From Candidatus Riflebacteria bacterium HGW-Riflebacteria-1 (GTDB taxonomy: Bacteria; Muiribacteriota; Ozemobacteria; Ozemobacterales; Ozemobacteraceae), in the NCBI GenBank assembly GCA_002839445.1, contig PGYB01000005.1, forward strand, positions 62,001 to 126,000: a stretch of DNA of 64,000 nt, given 5' to 3'. Numbering within the stretch: position 1 is the stretch's first letter; each line of letters begins with the position of its first letter. Under the pieces are notes generated by a model that made no database searches, was not told the origin of the DNA, and worked only from the letters and a program-made list of their open reading frames with translations. Both the position numbers and the translations under genes were made by a program. Below are positions 32,932 through 42,414 of the stretch, piece after piece.

Positions 32932-35661
32932 CGGCAGTGCTTCGCCAATCATTTCGGCCAGCTCTTTGTCTTCAAGCTGCGCTGCTTTCAGCAACGGTTG
33001 AATAAAAGCTTTTTTGCGCAACTTCTTTTTGAAAACATCGAGAATTCCTTTGCGCAGAAGATCGTCAATTTGCACCAGCCGATCGCCTGTTTTGCGGCCA
33101 ATTTCGCGCAAGGCTGAATCAAGGTAGGAATTGCCCGGAACTGCTTTTTTCAGCAGATGCTCGGCCCAGGCATTAGCGGTTGCCTGCGGCACCATTGCTG
33201 AGTCTGGCGCGTATGCCAGTTCTCTGGCGGCGATGCGGCCAAGTGCGTGCAGTGCAATGCTGTCAACGCCGTAGCTTGGCGGCGCTTTGGCTATCCACCA
33301 GCCGATCCGCTCTTTTTCAGCTACTGGTAGACGCTCAAGATGCCCGAGCAGGCGCCAGAGCTGGTTGCGTTCGTGCTGACCAACCGCGCGTTCTTTTTTG
33401 TCGCGGCGGCGGGTCTGGAAAAGAATTGGCTCAATGCGACTTTTCAGGGCTTCCTGGCGCTCGATCGACAGACCGGGTGCTATGCGTTTCCACATTATCC
33501 ACCAGTCCGACCAGAATTCAGGGTTGTCGTAAGTAAATTCTTCATCAATCATCTGCCAGATGCTGTCGACTCTGGCAACGTCACCGGCCACGCCATAACC
33601 CGGGCGCAGACAGAAACCCAGCAGTCTGAACCAGATAACGAGTGACTCCTGGGTTGCTCTGAATTCTTTTTCGTGTTCGCCGAACAGATCGAACAACTGG
33701 CGCAGCATTTCGGCATCCCAGTTCGAACGCGGAGAACCGAGTATTTCTTCGAGGCCTTTAAAAACAGAGTTAAATTCAACAGTGCCAGAGAACGCCTGAT
33801 TAAGGAGTTTAGCGATCTGTTTGAGCTGCGTGCTGGTTATTGGCACGCGGCGTTTGCCTGGAGCTTCGGCCGCGCCTTTGCTGCTCTTTTCGCTGTCGCC
33901 GAGATCAAAGCGCAGTTCTTGAGAAAAGCTGCCGCTGGTCTCTTCGCAGAACACCTGCAAATAACCGGTTTCGCGCAGTCGGGCATAAATTTCGACCTGC
34001 TTTTCACCTTTGCCAGTGCGCGCTTTAACAATGCAGGGTGGCAGCGGCAGATATTTTTTAGAATTAAATCTGATCAATCGGCCGGGTTCTTCTGCCTTCG
34101 GAGGCGCCGGCGTGTAAAACAGATAGAATGCTGAATCACGGCTCAAATCGATGCCAAAAGTCTTGTCGGCCATGTGATAATCTTTTTCTGCTTCAGAACC
34201 CTTTGGCAGCAAACAAAGCAGCTGATCAGGCACATGCCGGGTCGTTGTTGAACTTTTCGCCGTGCCGATGCCAAGATAGATCGACACCGGGTTGCCACTC
34301 TGTATGCGTTGACCGAATCCCAGCGAAACCAGGCCGTAATAAGCGGCGCCGGCAGCCACTGCCAGCGTCGGGTGCGGATTTTCGAGAACGGCAGGCGCGC
34401 GGCCGCGCCACAGGCTTAATACATCGAACAACCTCTCGCGCAGGCAGTCAGCTTTCATGGTGCCGCCATTAAACAGCACAGCATCGGGGTTCACTTCATT
34501 GTCGCGTAAAAATGCCGCGAGATGCCGTGTTACACCGGCATCGCGGGTAAAGGGCAGGCCGGCTTCTGACAGGCCGAGACTGCTGTCTTCGTCCGGTTTG
34601 TCACTGGCTTCGACAACCGGAAAAAAGCCATCAACCAGTAACTGCCTGATCCTGTCACTGTCGATGCTGATTTTGGCTGCCCCGGCAAGAACCTTGCTGC
34701 CAGCTCCTGACAGCGTAAAATTAACCGCGCCGCTTTGCTCACCAGACAGAACCTTTTCTTTGATCACATGGCTCTGGTTGAGCAGTGACAACCACTGCTT
34801 GCCGGCGAGCTTGCGCCCGCGATGCTTGAATTCAGCTTCGGCACATCTGGCCAGCGCCAGATCAAGGTTGTCGCCGCCGATCAGCAGGTGTGGGCCTACT
34901 GCCAGCCGGGTAAATTCAGGGTGCTCGCGACCGGTTGCCCAGTCGATTTTGATCAGGCTGAAATCGGTGGTGCCGCCGCCGATATCGACGACAAGAACGG
35001 TGTCGATACCTTTCAGTTCAGCAACCATAGTACGCGGGTTACGTTGCAGATAGTCATAAAAAGCTGCCTGTGGCTCTTCGATAAGCGAAACCGAAGTGAT
35101 CCCGGCTTTCTCGATTGCTTCGAGAGTGAGATTGCGCGCCGATGGGTCAAACGAGGCAGGTACGGTGACGATTATCTTCTGCCGCAAAAAAGCTGATGAT
35201 TCATCACGATTACCGATGGTCGAATCCCACAGGCGCATCATGTAGCGCAGAAACTCTGTGGCGGCCTGTACTGGAGAAATTTTTCCGGCAACGACTTCGC
35301 TTTGCCACGGCAGAATCGGCGACTGGCGCTCAGCACGTGGGTGACAAAGCCATGATTTGCTGCTGTGCACGAAACGGCCGGGCACTTCGAACCCGAGTTC
35401 TCTGGCATAGGCGCCGACTATGTGAGGTGTGTCCGCCATCCATTCCGGACGGTTGAGTTCACGGCCCTCTTCGCTCAAATAGATTACAGATGGGAGCGTC
35501 GGCAGATTTTCGAGCTGCCCGCCGCTGACCAACTGCGTTATCTCGAGATTGCGCACCTTGAGGGTCTTGTCTTCGAGGTCGACATAAGAGAGGGCGCATT
35601 GCGTGGTGCCGAGATCAATGCCGATAATAAAACGACTGTCTGCAGAGCCAGCTTTAGCCAT
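32902..35661 (-). CDS. Large Hsp70-like protein with DUF3731-type C-terminus
   Basis: At 919 residues this is longer than DnaK (about 640). The actin-like ATPase half is well kept: FIIGIDLGTTQCALSYVD (phosphate-1), TVLVVDIGGGTTDFSLI (phosphate-2) and DAVLFNGGTMKADCLRERL (adenosine motif). The long C-terminal half is not a normal peptide-binding domain. It is rich in Trp/Arg helices (FWSDWWIMWKRIAPGLS) as in DUF3731 proteins. The start overlaps the stop of the preceding Hsp70-like gene (TAATG), so the two are made together. Such pairs accompany DUF2760 genes; their client is unknown. Confidence 0.8.
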   Translation of the reverse strand: MAKAGSADSRFIIGIDLGTTQCALSYVDLEDKTLKVRNLEITQLVSGGQLENLPTLPSVIYLSEEGRELNRPEWMADTPHIVGAYARELGFEVPGRFVHSSKSWLCHPRAERQSPILPWQSEVVAGKISPVQAATEFLRYMMRLWDSTIGNRDESSAFLRQKIIVTVPASFDPSARNLTLEAIEKAGITSVSLIEEPQAAFYDYLQRNPRTMVAELKGIDTVLVVDIGGGTTDFSLIKIDWATGREHPEFTRLAVGPHLLIGGDNLDLALARCAEAEFKHRGRKLAGKQWLSLLNQSHVIKEKVLSGEQSGAVNFTLSGAGSKVLAGAAKISIDSDRIRQLLVDGFFPVVEASDKPDEDSSLGLSEAGLPFTRDAGVTRHLAAFLRDNEVNPDAVLFNGGTMKADCLRERLFDVLSLWRGRAPAVLENPHPTLAVAAGAAYYGLVSLGFGQRIQSGNPVSIYLGIGTAKSSTTTRHVPDQLLCLLPKGSEAEKDYHMADKTFGIDLSRDSAFYLFYTPAPPKAEEPGRLIRFNSKKYLPLPPCIVKARTGKGEKQVEIYARLRETGYLQVFCEETSGSFSQELRFDLGDSEKSSKGAAEAPGKRRVPITSTQLKQIAKLLNQAFSGTVEFNSVFKGLEEILGSPRSNWDAEMLRQLFDLFGEHEKEFRATQESLVIWFRLLGFCLRPGYGVAGDVARVDSIWQMIDEEFTYDNPEFWSDWWIMWKRIAPGLSIERQEALKSRIEPILFQTRRRDKKERAVGQHERNQLWRLLGHLERLPVAEKERIGWWIAKAPPSYGVDSIALHALGRIAARELAYAPDSAMVPQATANAWAEHLLKKAVPGNSYLDSALREIGRKTGDRLVQIDDLLRKGILDVFKKKLRKKAFIQPLLKAAQLEDKELAEMIGEALPSGFVWVKDS

Positions 35662-37454
35662 TATTTAATCGCATCCCTGACATTGAATTCGAGTTTCCAG
35701 CGATGGTTGCCCGATTTGGCCAGACAGAATATTTCGAGCGTGCCAATCTCGGTTATCGCGACCTGCAGGCTGACATCGACGAGATCGCCGGGTTTCATGC
35801 CTTCATAAGCCGGCAGTTCAACAGCAAGAGAACTGGTATCTTCGAAGGTTTCGTCGAGCTCATCGATCATCTGCGCGAATTCATCTTCGCGGCGGCAGTT
35901 AGATTTGAAAAACTTGAATTGCGCGGTTTTGCCGATGATCAGGCCAAAAGTGCGGCCGGGAACATCTTGAACCGTGCCTTCTTCAGTGCCCTGCTTCGCC
36001 ACGCACAAGGCTTTAAGTGGCGGTTTGAAGCCCGGAACCGCCGGCAGCGAAGATTCGATGCCAAGATAATAGGCCTGCGATACACCGCCCCGGATTCTGA
36101 TGCCTTTGCCTTCGCGCGCGATACCGAAATACGAAGCGCCTCTCGCAACGGCCTGTGATAACTCAATGCCTTCGAGAACCTTTATTGGCTCTTTTCCAGC
36201 ACTGCTCAGCCAGTTGTTGATAACTTCGATGAGCCGGTTTCTGAAAATATCAGATCGGAAAACGCCACCATTGAACAGTATTGCCTGCGGGAAGCCATAC
36301 TGCTTGTCACCAGAATTTTGATTGCGCAGAAATTTAGCGAGGTGTCGAGTAATCCCCGCGTCAGCCGCATACATGAGGCTGATTTCGCGAACGCCGCCCT
36401 CAGTATCTTCGACCGGGTCGTCATTCATAGCGCAGAACGGAAAAAAGCCATCGATCAGCGTCTTTTCGATATCAGCACGGTCTATGCTTGTTTTCATCGA
36501 GCCGCCGATAACGCTGCTGCCACGTCCCGAAATAACCACCGGAACCGAGTCTTTGTCGCTTTCATTGAGCAGAACTTCTTTGGCCTTGCGGCACTGGTGG
36601 CTGAGCTGTACGGTCTGCCACTGTGTGATCTTTTTTTTGCTTTCTTCGAGCTTGCTGCGGGCTACATAGGCCAGGGTCAGGTCCATGTTGTCGCCGCCGA
36701 GCAGAATGTGGTTGCCAACGGCAACGCGCTCAAGTGCGAGATCGCCTTCGGCTTCGCTGATTTCAATAAGGCTGAAGTCGGTCGTGCCGCCGCCAACATC
36801 GACGACGAGAACAACGTCGCCCCTTTTGACCTGCTGCCGCCATGGTTTGTCGCTTTGCGATATCCATGAATAAAAGGCTGCCTGTGGTTCTTCGAGAAGG
36901 GTTATTGCCGGCAGGTCTGCCATTCTAGCTGCTTCTACAATCAGGTCTCGTGCCGCAGCGTCAAACGATGCCGGAATCGTTACCACAACCTTCTGGTCTT
37001 CGAGTTTGTCTTTGCCGAATTCGTCGTTCCAGGCATGGCGCACATGGCGCAAAAACATCGACATGGCGGTCAGCGGCGAAATTCGGGTGTTTTCTTCTGG
37101 AGAGTTCCAGGGAAGCACTGGTTGGGTGCGATCAATCCTGGTGTTGCACAGCCATGATTTTGCTGACGAAATAAGCCGGTCAGGAACTTCGGCTCCGCGT
37201 TCGCGCGCGTATTCGCCGATAATGAATTTTGCTTCGTCTTCCCATTCTAATACCGGCTTTTCTTTGAGTCGCTCGAAAATAAACGAAGGCATTACTTCGA
37301 GTTTTTCGATGGCTCCCTTGGCCAGTTCCTGCACGAGTGGCAACAGGCTGATTTCGGGGTGTGCGCCTTCGGCGGCCGAGCTGATCGGCGTGTATGTGAC
37401 AACTGTGTTGGTGGTTCCGAGGTCGATGCCTACAAGGTATTTTGCTTTTGCCAT
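35661..37454 (-). CDS. Hsp70-like ATPase (short form)
   Basis: The 597-residue protein starts MAKAKYLVGIDLGTTNTVVT. It has phosphate-2 VLVVDVGGGTTDFSLIEIS and adenosine motif AILFNGGVFRSDIFRNRL. The ATPase region runs to about 450; the C-terminal part is a short beta-rich segment (GDLVDVSLQVAITEIGTLEI). It lacks the DnaK lid and EEVD-type end. An upstream extension of the frame to 37538 is disregarded because GAGGAGAA directly precedes the ATG at 37454. It lies 11 bases after the DUF2760 gene and overlaps the larger Hsp70 gene. Confidence 0.85.
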   Translation of the reverse strand: MAKAKYLVGIDLGTTNTVVTYTPISSAAEGAHPEISLLPLVQELAKGAIEKLEVMPSFIFERLKEKPVLEWEDEAKFIIGEYARERGAEVPDRLISSAKSWLCNTRIDRTQPVLPWNSPEENTRISPLTAMSMFLRHVRHAWNDEFGKDKLEDQKVVVTIPASFDAAARDLIVEAARMADLPAITLLEEPQAAFYSWISQSDKPWRQQVKRGDVVLVVDVGGGTTDFSLIEISEAEGDLALERVAVGNHILLGGDNMDLTLAYVARSKLEESKKKITQWQTVQLSHQCRKAKEVLLNESDKDSVPVVISGRGSSVIGGSMKTSIDRADIEKTLIDGFFPFCAMNDDPVEDTEGGVREISLMYAADAGITRHLAKFLRNQNSGDKQYGFPQAILFNGGVFRSDIFRNRLIEVINNWLSSAGKEPIKVLEGIELSQAVARGASYFGIAREGKGIRIRGGVSQAYYLGIESSLPAVPGFKPPLKALCVAKQGTEEGTVQDVPGRTFGLIIGKTAQFKFFKSNCRREDEFAQMIDELDETFEDTSSLAVELPAYEGMKPGDLVDVSLQVAITEIGTLEIFCLAKSGNHRWKLEFNVRDAIK

Positions 37455-37465
37455 GGCTGTTCTCC

Positions 37466-38632
37466 TCAGCTGATTTCGATTTCGGCCGGTGCGATCACGT
37501 TGCCTTTCCAGCCACCGACGAGTTCGGGCAGGTTGCATTCTTTAAGCCGCCAGCCGCGATGAATAAGCTCTCCGGTATAGGGCCCGCTGGCCGGAACGCT
37601 ACCTGAAAGCTTTATTGACTCAGGGTCTATTTCCTCGAGTGTAACTTCGCTGCCTTCTTCTTCGTTGAGCACCGGCTCGAGAATCAGACGGTCTTCGAGC
37701 AACTTGCGGCAGCCCTCGTGTATAGGTCTGATCGCGCCGCCGAGTGTTTCGTCGTCGTAGCCGCTGACGTCTTCTTTGAGCAGATCGATGAGGCGGCCCT
37801 CTTTCTGGAACAGATAAAGTATCTGATACGCTGCCGGTGGCACGGCATTTTTGCCGCCGCGGGCATCTGCCTGAGCAGCTTTCAACTCATCAGTCAATTC
37901 TTCAATCTGTTTGCGCAGGGAAGTAGCTTCTTCGGTTTTGCTGCTAAGCTCACTCTGCGCGCTTTTTAGCTGCCCGGAAGTTTTTTCGACTTCTCTTTTT
38001 GAAGCTTTACTGTCGTTTTCAGTTTTTTCGAGCTTATTGTGAGCAGCTGCCAGTTCTTCGCCGATTTTTCTCTGCTCATTCTGCAGGTTTTTGAGCTCAG
38101 ACTCGGCTTTTGCAGCGGCTTCGCCGCGTGCTTTAAGCTCAGACTGAAGCTTGGCAAGTTGAGATTTCAGTTCGGCAGATTCGTTATTCTCGGCGCCGCT
38201 GGCTGAAAACTTTTCGAGCTGGGCTTTGAGATTTTCGTTCTGAGAGAGCAGCTGGTTTGCCTGATCTCTGGCTTCGGTTGCGTTTGATTCAGTTTGAAAC
38301 AGTTTTTCGCGCAGCTGGGCAATTTCTTTGAGGGTTTCATTATGTTTTTCAGGCTGGTCGATTGCGGTGGCAGTTGTTTTCGGATCGGCGATTGCCGCTG
38401 GTGTGCGGGTAAAAAGGACTGATAATGAGAGCAACAAGGTAAGCAGCCAGAAAAGCGAAATTGATGCAACGATCGGTGTGTGCCATTGTTCGGCGATCAA
38501 TCCCTTAAACAGGGTAATTGCCGGCTCAATTTCGGTCAGAGTCGGCGAAATGTCGGCGCGGTAGACGATATAGACCCCGGCGGCCGCGGCAATAGAGAGA
38601 ATCAGCGTGATAAAGGCTGTGGCTTTCTTCAT
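37466..38632 (-). CDS. DUF2760 protein with two membrane helices and coiled coil
   Basis: The 388-residue protein has two hydrophobic helices (about residues 5-25 and 55-76) and a long Ala/Glu/Lys coiled coil (about 90-260). The DUF2760 domain begins AAYQILYLFQKEGRLIDLLK and ends at the C-terminus with GGWKGNVIAPAEIEIS. DUF2760 proteins are usually encoded next to Hsp70-like pairs, as here, suggesting a membrane-tethered complex. GAGG precedes the ATG. It heads the three-gene operon. Confidence 0.8.
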   Translation of the reverse strand: MKKATAFITLILSIAAAAGVYIVYRADISPTLTEIEPAITLFKGLIAEQWHTPIVASISLFWLLTLLLSLSVLFTRTPAAIADPKTTATAIDQPEKHNETLKEIAQLREKLFQTESNATEARDQANQLLSQNENLKAQLEKFSASGAENNESAELKSQLAKLQSELKARGEAAAKAESELKNLQNEQRKIGEELAAAHNKLEKTENDSKASKREVEKTSGQLKSAQSELSSKTEEATSLRKQIEELTDELKAAQADARGGKNAVPPAAYQILYLFQKEGRLIDLLKEDVSGYDDETLGGAIRPIHEGCRKLLEDRLILEPVLNEEEGSEVTLEEIDPESIKLSGSVPASGPYTGELIHRGWRLKECNLPELVGGWKGNVIAPAEIEIS

Positions 38633-38828
38633 TCAGAACCTCACAGTGGATAGTATACATAGTAAATAATTTCGAACGCATTATACTAGATTTTGCCGCG
38701 CGCTGCCATTCAATATTCTTGCCCGGCAGGTCACGGGGTGAATTGGCGCAAAAAGCCAGAAACAGCGTTGAGTTCGCGCATGGCTTTAACATGTTTTACC
38801 TGTTTTACCTGATGCACAGATTTGTTCT

Positions 38829-38857
38829 TTGGTTGGCTTGGCTATTTCTGATAGAAT
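38829..38857 (+). promoter_or_regulatory. Promoter of tupA
   Basis: TTGGTT (38829-38834), a 17-base spacer and TAGAAT (38852-38857). The GGGAGG ribosome site and the ATG at 38898 follow about 30 bases later. Confidence 0.5.
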
Positions 38858-38897
38858 CTGAAAATTATAGTTCAGTTGTTGTAACCGGGAGGTCACG

Positions 38898-39731
38898 ATG
38901 AAAACGAGTGCTTTTGCGAGGGTTGTGCTGGCGATGACTCTCTGCCTTGCTTTTTTGGCGGCGCCTTGTCACGCGCAGGAAGTTCTCAAAATGTCGACCA
39001 CGACCAGTCTGCTCGACAATGGGCTGCTCGACGCTTTATTGCCGGCTTTCAAAGACGAAACCGGCATTGAGGTTAAGGCAGTGGCAAGAGGCACCGGTGC
39101 TGCAATTTTAGATGGCCGTGATGGCAACGTCGACATTATTTTCGTTCATGCACGCGAACTCGAAGAGCAGTTTATAGCTGATGGTTACGGCGTCGCGCGC
39201 TGTCCGGTCATGTATAATGACTTTGTTCTGGTGGGTCCAAAATCAGATCCGGCAGGAGTTGCCGGTATAAAAGACGGTGTTGCAGCTTTTACAAAGCTTG
39301 CGAATGCTTCTTCGGCACAGTTCATTTCCCGTGGCGATGATAGTGGCACCCACTTTCTCGAAAACAAATTCTGGAAGGAAGCACAGGTTAAGATGCCGGC
39401 AGCCGGTTACCTGAGCGTTGGCCAGGGGATGGCGCGCACGCTTTTGATGGCCTTTGAAAAGCAGGCATACACGCTGGTAGATCGGGCAACTTTTCTAAAT
39501 CTCAACCAGGGAGATGACCAGGTAAGCCATCTGGTAATACACTGTGAGGGCGACAAAAGATTTCACAATATCTATACTTTGATCGCGGTTAACCCTGAAT
39601 CGCACCCGCACGTTAACAAAGAGGCTGCCGACAAATTCATTGCCTGGATCAGCTCAGATGCCGCAATGTCTATCATTACAGGTTTCAGAGTGGCTGACAC
39701 CCAGGTTTTCTTTCCAGTTGTAGAAGATTAA
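38898..39731 (+). CDS. tupA: Tungstate ABC transporter substrate-binding protein TupA
   Basis: The 277-residue periplasmic protein has a signal peptide to about residue 26 (CHAQ). The mature part begins VLKMSTTTSLLDNGLLDALL, the TupA oxyanion-binding segment TTTS. RGTGAAILDGRDGNVD and FISRGDDSGTH supply further ligand residues, and the C-terminal IAWISSDAAMSIITGF is typical. The TupA family binds tungstate much more tightly than molybdate. GGGAGG precedes the ATG. tupB and tupC follow after an intervening peroxidase gene, and a tungsten-type oxidoreductase lies 6 kb further on. Confidence 0.9.
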   Translation: MKTSAFARVVLAMTLCLAFLAAPCHAQEVLKMSTTTSLLDNGLLDALLPAFKDETGIEVKAVARGTGAAILDGRDGNVDIIFVHARELEEQFIADGYGVARCPVMYNDFVLVGPKSDPAGVAGIKDGVAAFTKLANASSAQFISRGDDSGTHFLENKFWKEAQVKMPAAGYLSVGQGMARTLLMAFEKQAYTLVDRATFLNLNQGDDQVSHLVIHCEGDKRFHNIYTLIAVNPESHPHVNKEAADKFIAWISSDAAMSIITGFRVADTQVFFPVVED

Positions 39732-40023
39732 TCTTTGTTAAGAGACATAAGATGTATCGCCAGATCAGCATAAATACAAATGTTGCAGACAGGTTTTTTG
39801 TTGGTGCATGATCATTTATGGTTTCTGATAACAGTGCAGTATTCGCCCGACTTGTTAGTTAGTTCACCTGATTGATTTTTGTGTATATAGGAGTAGATTC
39901 ACCGCAGAGGCATAGTAAATTCGCAAGCATTGAAATTTAAATGACCGCAATTGCTTCTCGCGGTTGGCGAAGAATGGCTGGTTTCGCATTAAATTATGCG
40001 GCAAAGAAAACAGGAGAAATAGC
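39732..40023. other. Non-coding gap between tupA and the peroxidase gene
   Basis: About 290 bases, A+T-rich in the first half, without a clear terminator or gene. GTATATAGGAG at about 39881-39891 looks like a ribosome site but is not followed by a useful start codon. Confidence 0.4.
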
Positions 40024-40617
40024 ATGACAAAATTAGCAGGGATTGTTCTTATAATAGTATTGATCGTCGTGATCGCCGGTATGGCGACTTCTTACGGCAA
40101 GTCTCACCCGGCCGAAGAAAAGAAGTCGGTGCTTGAATACACGCTTGCTCTGGCAGACGGCAAGGAGCAGCCGCTTGAAAATTTTCGCGGCAAGGTTTTA
40201 TTGCTGGTAAACGTTGCCAGCAATTGTGGTTTTACCGGACAGTATGAGGGTTTACAGAAGCTGCATACAAAGTATGAGAATGAGGGCTTCAGCGTGCTGG
40301 CTTTTCCCGCTAACGATTTTCTTGGTCAGGAACCGGGTACCAATGAAGAAATCGTTACTTTCTGTCGCATGAATTATGGCGTAACTTTTCCGGTTTTTGC
40401 CAAGATATCGGTAATCGGCGTTGAGCAACACCCGCTCTATCGCTTTCTCACCAACGAAACAACCAATCCGGGTTTTTCCGGTAACATTTCGTGGAATTTC
40501 AACAAGTTTCTCATCAACCGCCAGGGGAAGGTCATTGCCAGATACGGCTCAAGAACAGTTCCCGAAGACGCAGAGCTTGTTGCTCATCTCGAAAAAGCTC
40601 TAAAGGAAAAGCTTTGA
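40024..40617 (+). CDS. Membrane-anchored glutathione-peroxidase-family thiol peroxidase
   Basis: The 197-residue protein has an N-terminal anchor or signal (IVLIIVLIVVIAGMATSYG, about residues 7-25). The GPx fold follows: the peroxidatic Cys in VNVASNCGFTGQYEGLQ near 72, the Gln of the tetrad in VLAFPANDFLGQEPG near 105 and the Trp/Asn in ISWNFNKFLI near 158. It uses Cys, not selenocysteine. Bacterial members usually take electrons from thioredoxin. AGGAG precedes the ATG at 40024; an upstream in-frame ATG at 39974 lacks a site. It sits between tupA and tupB, an unusual place. Confidence 0.85.
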   Translation: MTKLAGIVLIIVLIVVIAGMATSYGKSHPAEEKKSVLEYTLALADGKEQPLENFRGKVLLLVNVASNCGFTGQYEGLQKLHTKYENEGFSVLAFPANDFLGQEPGTNEEIVTFCRMNYGVTFPVFAKISVIGVEQHPLYRFLTNETTNPGFSGNISWNFNKFLINRQGKVIARYGSRTVPEDAELVAHLEKALKEKL

Positions 40618-40729
40618 GTCGAAAGTCTTAACGCCCGACTCTCCAGACAGAGCTTAATTTCAGATGCTTAGTAATCAAGATTGCTAACGATTGAAGTTTT
40701 GGCATGAGTTCTAGAGTTGATACTGAAAG

Positions 40730-40758
40730 TTGAGTTTCAGACTGAAAGTGTGTAATAG
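40730..40758 (+). promoter_or_regulatory. Possible promoter of tupB
   Basis: TTGAGT (40730-40735), 17 bases, TAATAG (40753-40758). It lies inside a short tandem repeat of ACTGAAAGT. Confidence 0.4.
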
Positions 40759-40781
40759 TTGTTGCAGTTAACGAGGTAGGC

Positions 40782-41486
40782 ATGCAATATCTGTTCGAGA
40801 GCGTCGGGAAGGCGGCTTCGCTGATTGTTCAATGCGATGCCGAGCTTGTGCTGATAGTCTGGTTCTCACTGAAAGTAGCGCTTATTTCAACGCTGGTGGC
40901 TGCTGTTGTTGGTATACCTGCCGGTTTTTTCATTTATCTGAACGAATTCAGGTTTCGACGGGTACTTATAACAGTTCTCAATAGTTTGCTGGCGATACCT
41001 ACCGTAGTTATTGCGCTGTTTGTTTACGCTTTTTTGAGCCGTCGCGGGATTTTTGGGTCGTTCAATCTGTTGTATACGCAAAGCGCAATCATTATCGGGC
41101 AGACAATACTTGTAATCCCGATGATTACAATATTCGTTGTCTCTGCCCTCGGGCATCTTGACATAAAATATCGCAAAACCGCGATGACACTTGGTGCCAA
41201 CCGCTGGCAGACCGCGCATCTGCTGTTGCATGAGGCGAAATTTGGAGTTGCCGCGGCAATCGCGGCAGCTTTTGGCCGGGTTATTTCTGAAATTGGCATC
41301 AGCATGATGCTGGGCGGCAATATTAAAGGTTTTACGCGCACGATGACCACGGCAATGGCGCTTGAATACGACAAGGGTGAATTCGTGCTTGCTGTGGCGC
41401 TTGGGCTGATTTTGATGGCGATTACTCTCGGAATCAACATATTTATCAATTACTTCCAGGGCAACATCAATGAGAGATACGGATAG
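40782..41486 (+). CDS. tupB: Tungstate ABC transporter permease TupB
   Basis: The 234-residue inner-membrane protein has five or six helices. The ATPase-contact loop is RKTAMTLGANRWQTAHLLLH near residue 130, and AAFGRVISEIGISMMLGGN is characteristic of TupB/WtpB permeases. The first helix region includes SLKVALISTLVAAVVGIPAG. GAGG precedes the ATG. It would carry tungstate delivered by TupA across the membrane, powered by TupC, encoded 275 bases downstream. Confidence 0.88.
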   Translation: MQYLFESVGKAASLIVQCDAELVLIVWFSLKVALISTLVAAVVGIPAGFFIYLNEFRFRRVLITVLNSLLAIPTVVIALFVYAFLSRRGIFGSFNLLYTQSAIIIGQTILVIPMITIFVVSALGHLDIKYRKTAMTLGANRWQTAHLLLHEAKFGVAAAIAAAFGRVISEIGISMMLGGNIKGFTRTMTTAMALEYDKGEFVLAVALGLILMAITLGINIFINYFQGNINERYG

Positions 41487-41619
41487 TGGCGAGAACAGGC
41501 AATAAGGCGAAGATGAAGACGATTACGACGCGCAGTATGCGCTAGTGCCAGGGTGGTTCACGCAGATTGCGCAGATGGTTTTCGGATAACTGCAAAAAAA
41601 CATCTAAAGAACTCCTGAA

Positions 41620-41649
41620 TAATCTGCGATAATCCTTTAATCTGTGGAT
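41620..41649 (+). repeat. Dispersed 30-base repeat, copy 1
   Basis: The stretch begins TAATCTGCGATAATC and ends AATCTGTGGAT. It matches the reverse complement of 56967-56997 except for a few central bases and a one-base length difference. It lies between tupB and tupC. Confidence 0.6.
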
Positions 41650-41760
41650 AACTCTTCAAAAGAGCCTGTATAATTATCGTGATTAGCTTGCCTGAGAAAT
41701 AGTCCGAACGAAATTTCTCGTAAAGTCATCATAGATAAGCAAATGGAGAATTACTGATTA

Positions 41761-42414
41761 GTGTTATACAAGCTTGACAAGGTAAAGCGGGTGCATGGGG
41801 GGCGGGCGATTGTCGATATCGAAAAGCTCGAACTGGAAGCTGGCAGAATTTACGCGCTGACCGGGCCAAATGGTGCCGGCAAAACCACTCTGCTGCAGAT
41901 GCTGGCTTTTTTAGATTCGCCTGACACCGGAACCATTGAGTTCGCCGGCAAACCGGTGATGCATTCTGAAACAAAACTTCAGCCTCTCAGGCGCCGGGTA
42001 ATACTGGTTGATCAGCAGCCTTTATTATTCAGTATGAGTGTTTTCGCCAATGTTGAGATTCCGTTGAAGTTGCGCAATATTGCGGTTGCAGAGCGTAAAG
42101 TGATGATTGAAGAGGTGTTGCGAAGAGTCGATATGCTGGCGTTTGCCGACGCAATGGGCAGCCGTCTTTCAGGCGGCGAGATTCAGCGGGTGGCTCTTGC
42201 CCGCGCCCTGGTGTGCCGCCCCGAGGTGCTGTTGCTCGATGAGCCAACCTCTAACATTGACCAGCGTCATCAGCCGGTTATCGAAGGTCTTATCCGCAGT
42301 GCCCGTGCCTGCGACAAAATTTCGGTTGTCTTTTCGACACACAGTCTGCCGCTTGTTGATAAACTTGCGGATAGTTGTCTCCACATGGAGAACGGAAAAA
42401 TCAGTGAAAGATAA
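41761..42414 (+). CDS. tupC: Tungstate ABC transporter ATPase TupC
   Basis: This 217-residue ABC ATPase has Walker A GPNGAGKTT near residue 37, Q-loop VDQQPLLF near 82, signature LSGGEIQRVALARAL near 135, Walker B VLLLDEPTSNID near 158 and switch His in FSTHSLP near 195. It is short, lacking the regulatory C-terminus of ModC. The GTG at 41761 is the only sensible start; GGAG lies about 12 bases upstream. It overlaps the next gene by 11 bases. The assignment to tungstate rests on its neighbours TupA and TupB. Confidence 0.87.
   Translation: MLYKLDKVKRVHGGRAIVDIEKLELEAGRIYALTGPNGAGKTTLLQMLAFLDSPDTGTIEFAGKPVMHSETKLQPLRRRVILVDQQPLLFSMSVFANVEIPLKLRNIAVAERKVMIEEVLRRVDMLAFADAMGSRLSGGEIQRVALARALVCRPEVLLLDEPTSNIDQRHQPVIEGLIRSARACDKISVVFSTHSLPLVDKLADSCLHMENGKISER

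Noticed and set aside
42107..42403. Upstream extension of the HEAT-like gene inside tupC
   Set aside because: It overlaps the conserved ATPase signature region in another frame and has no coding character.
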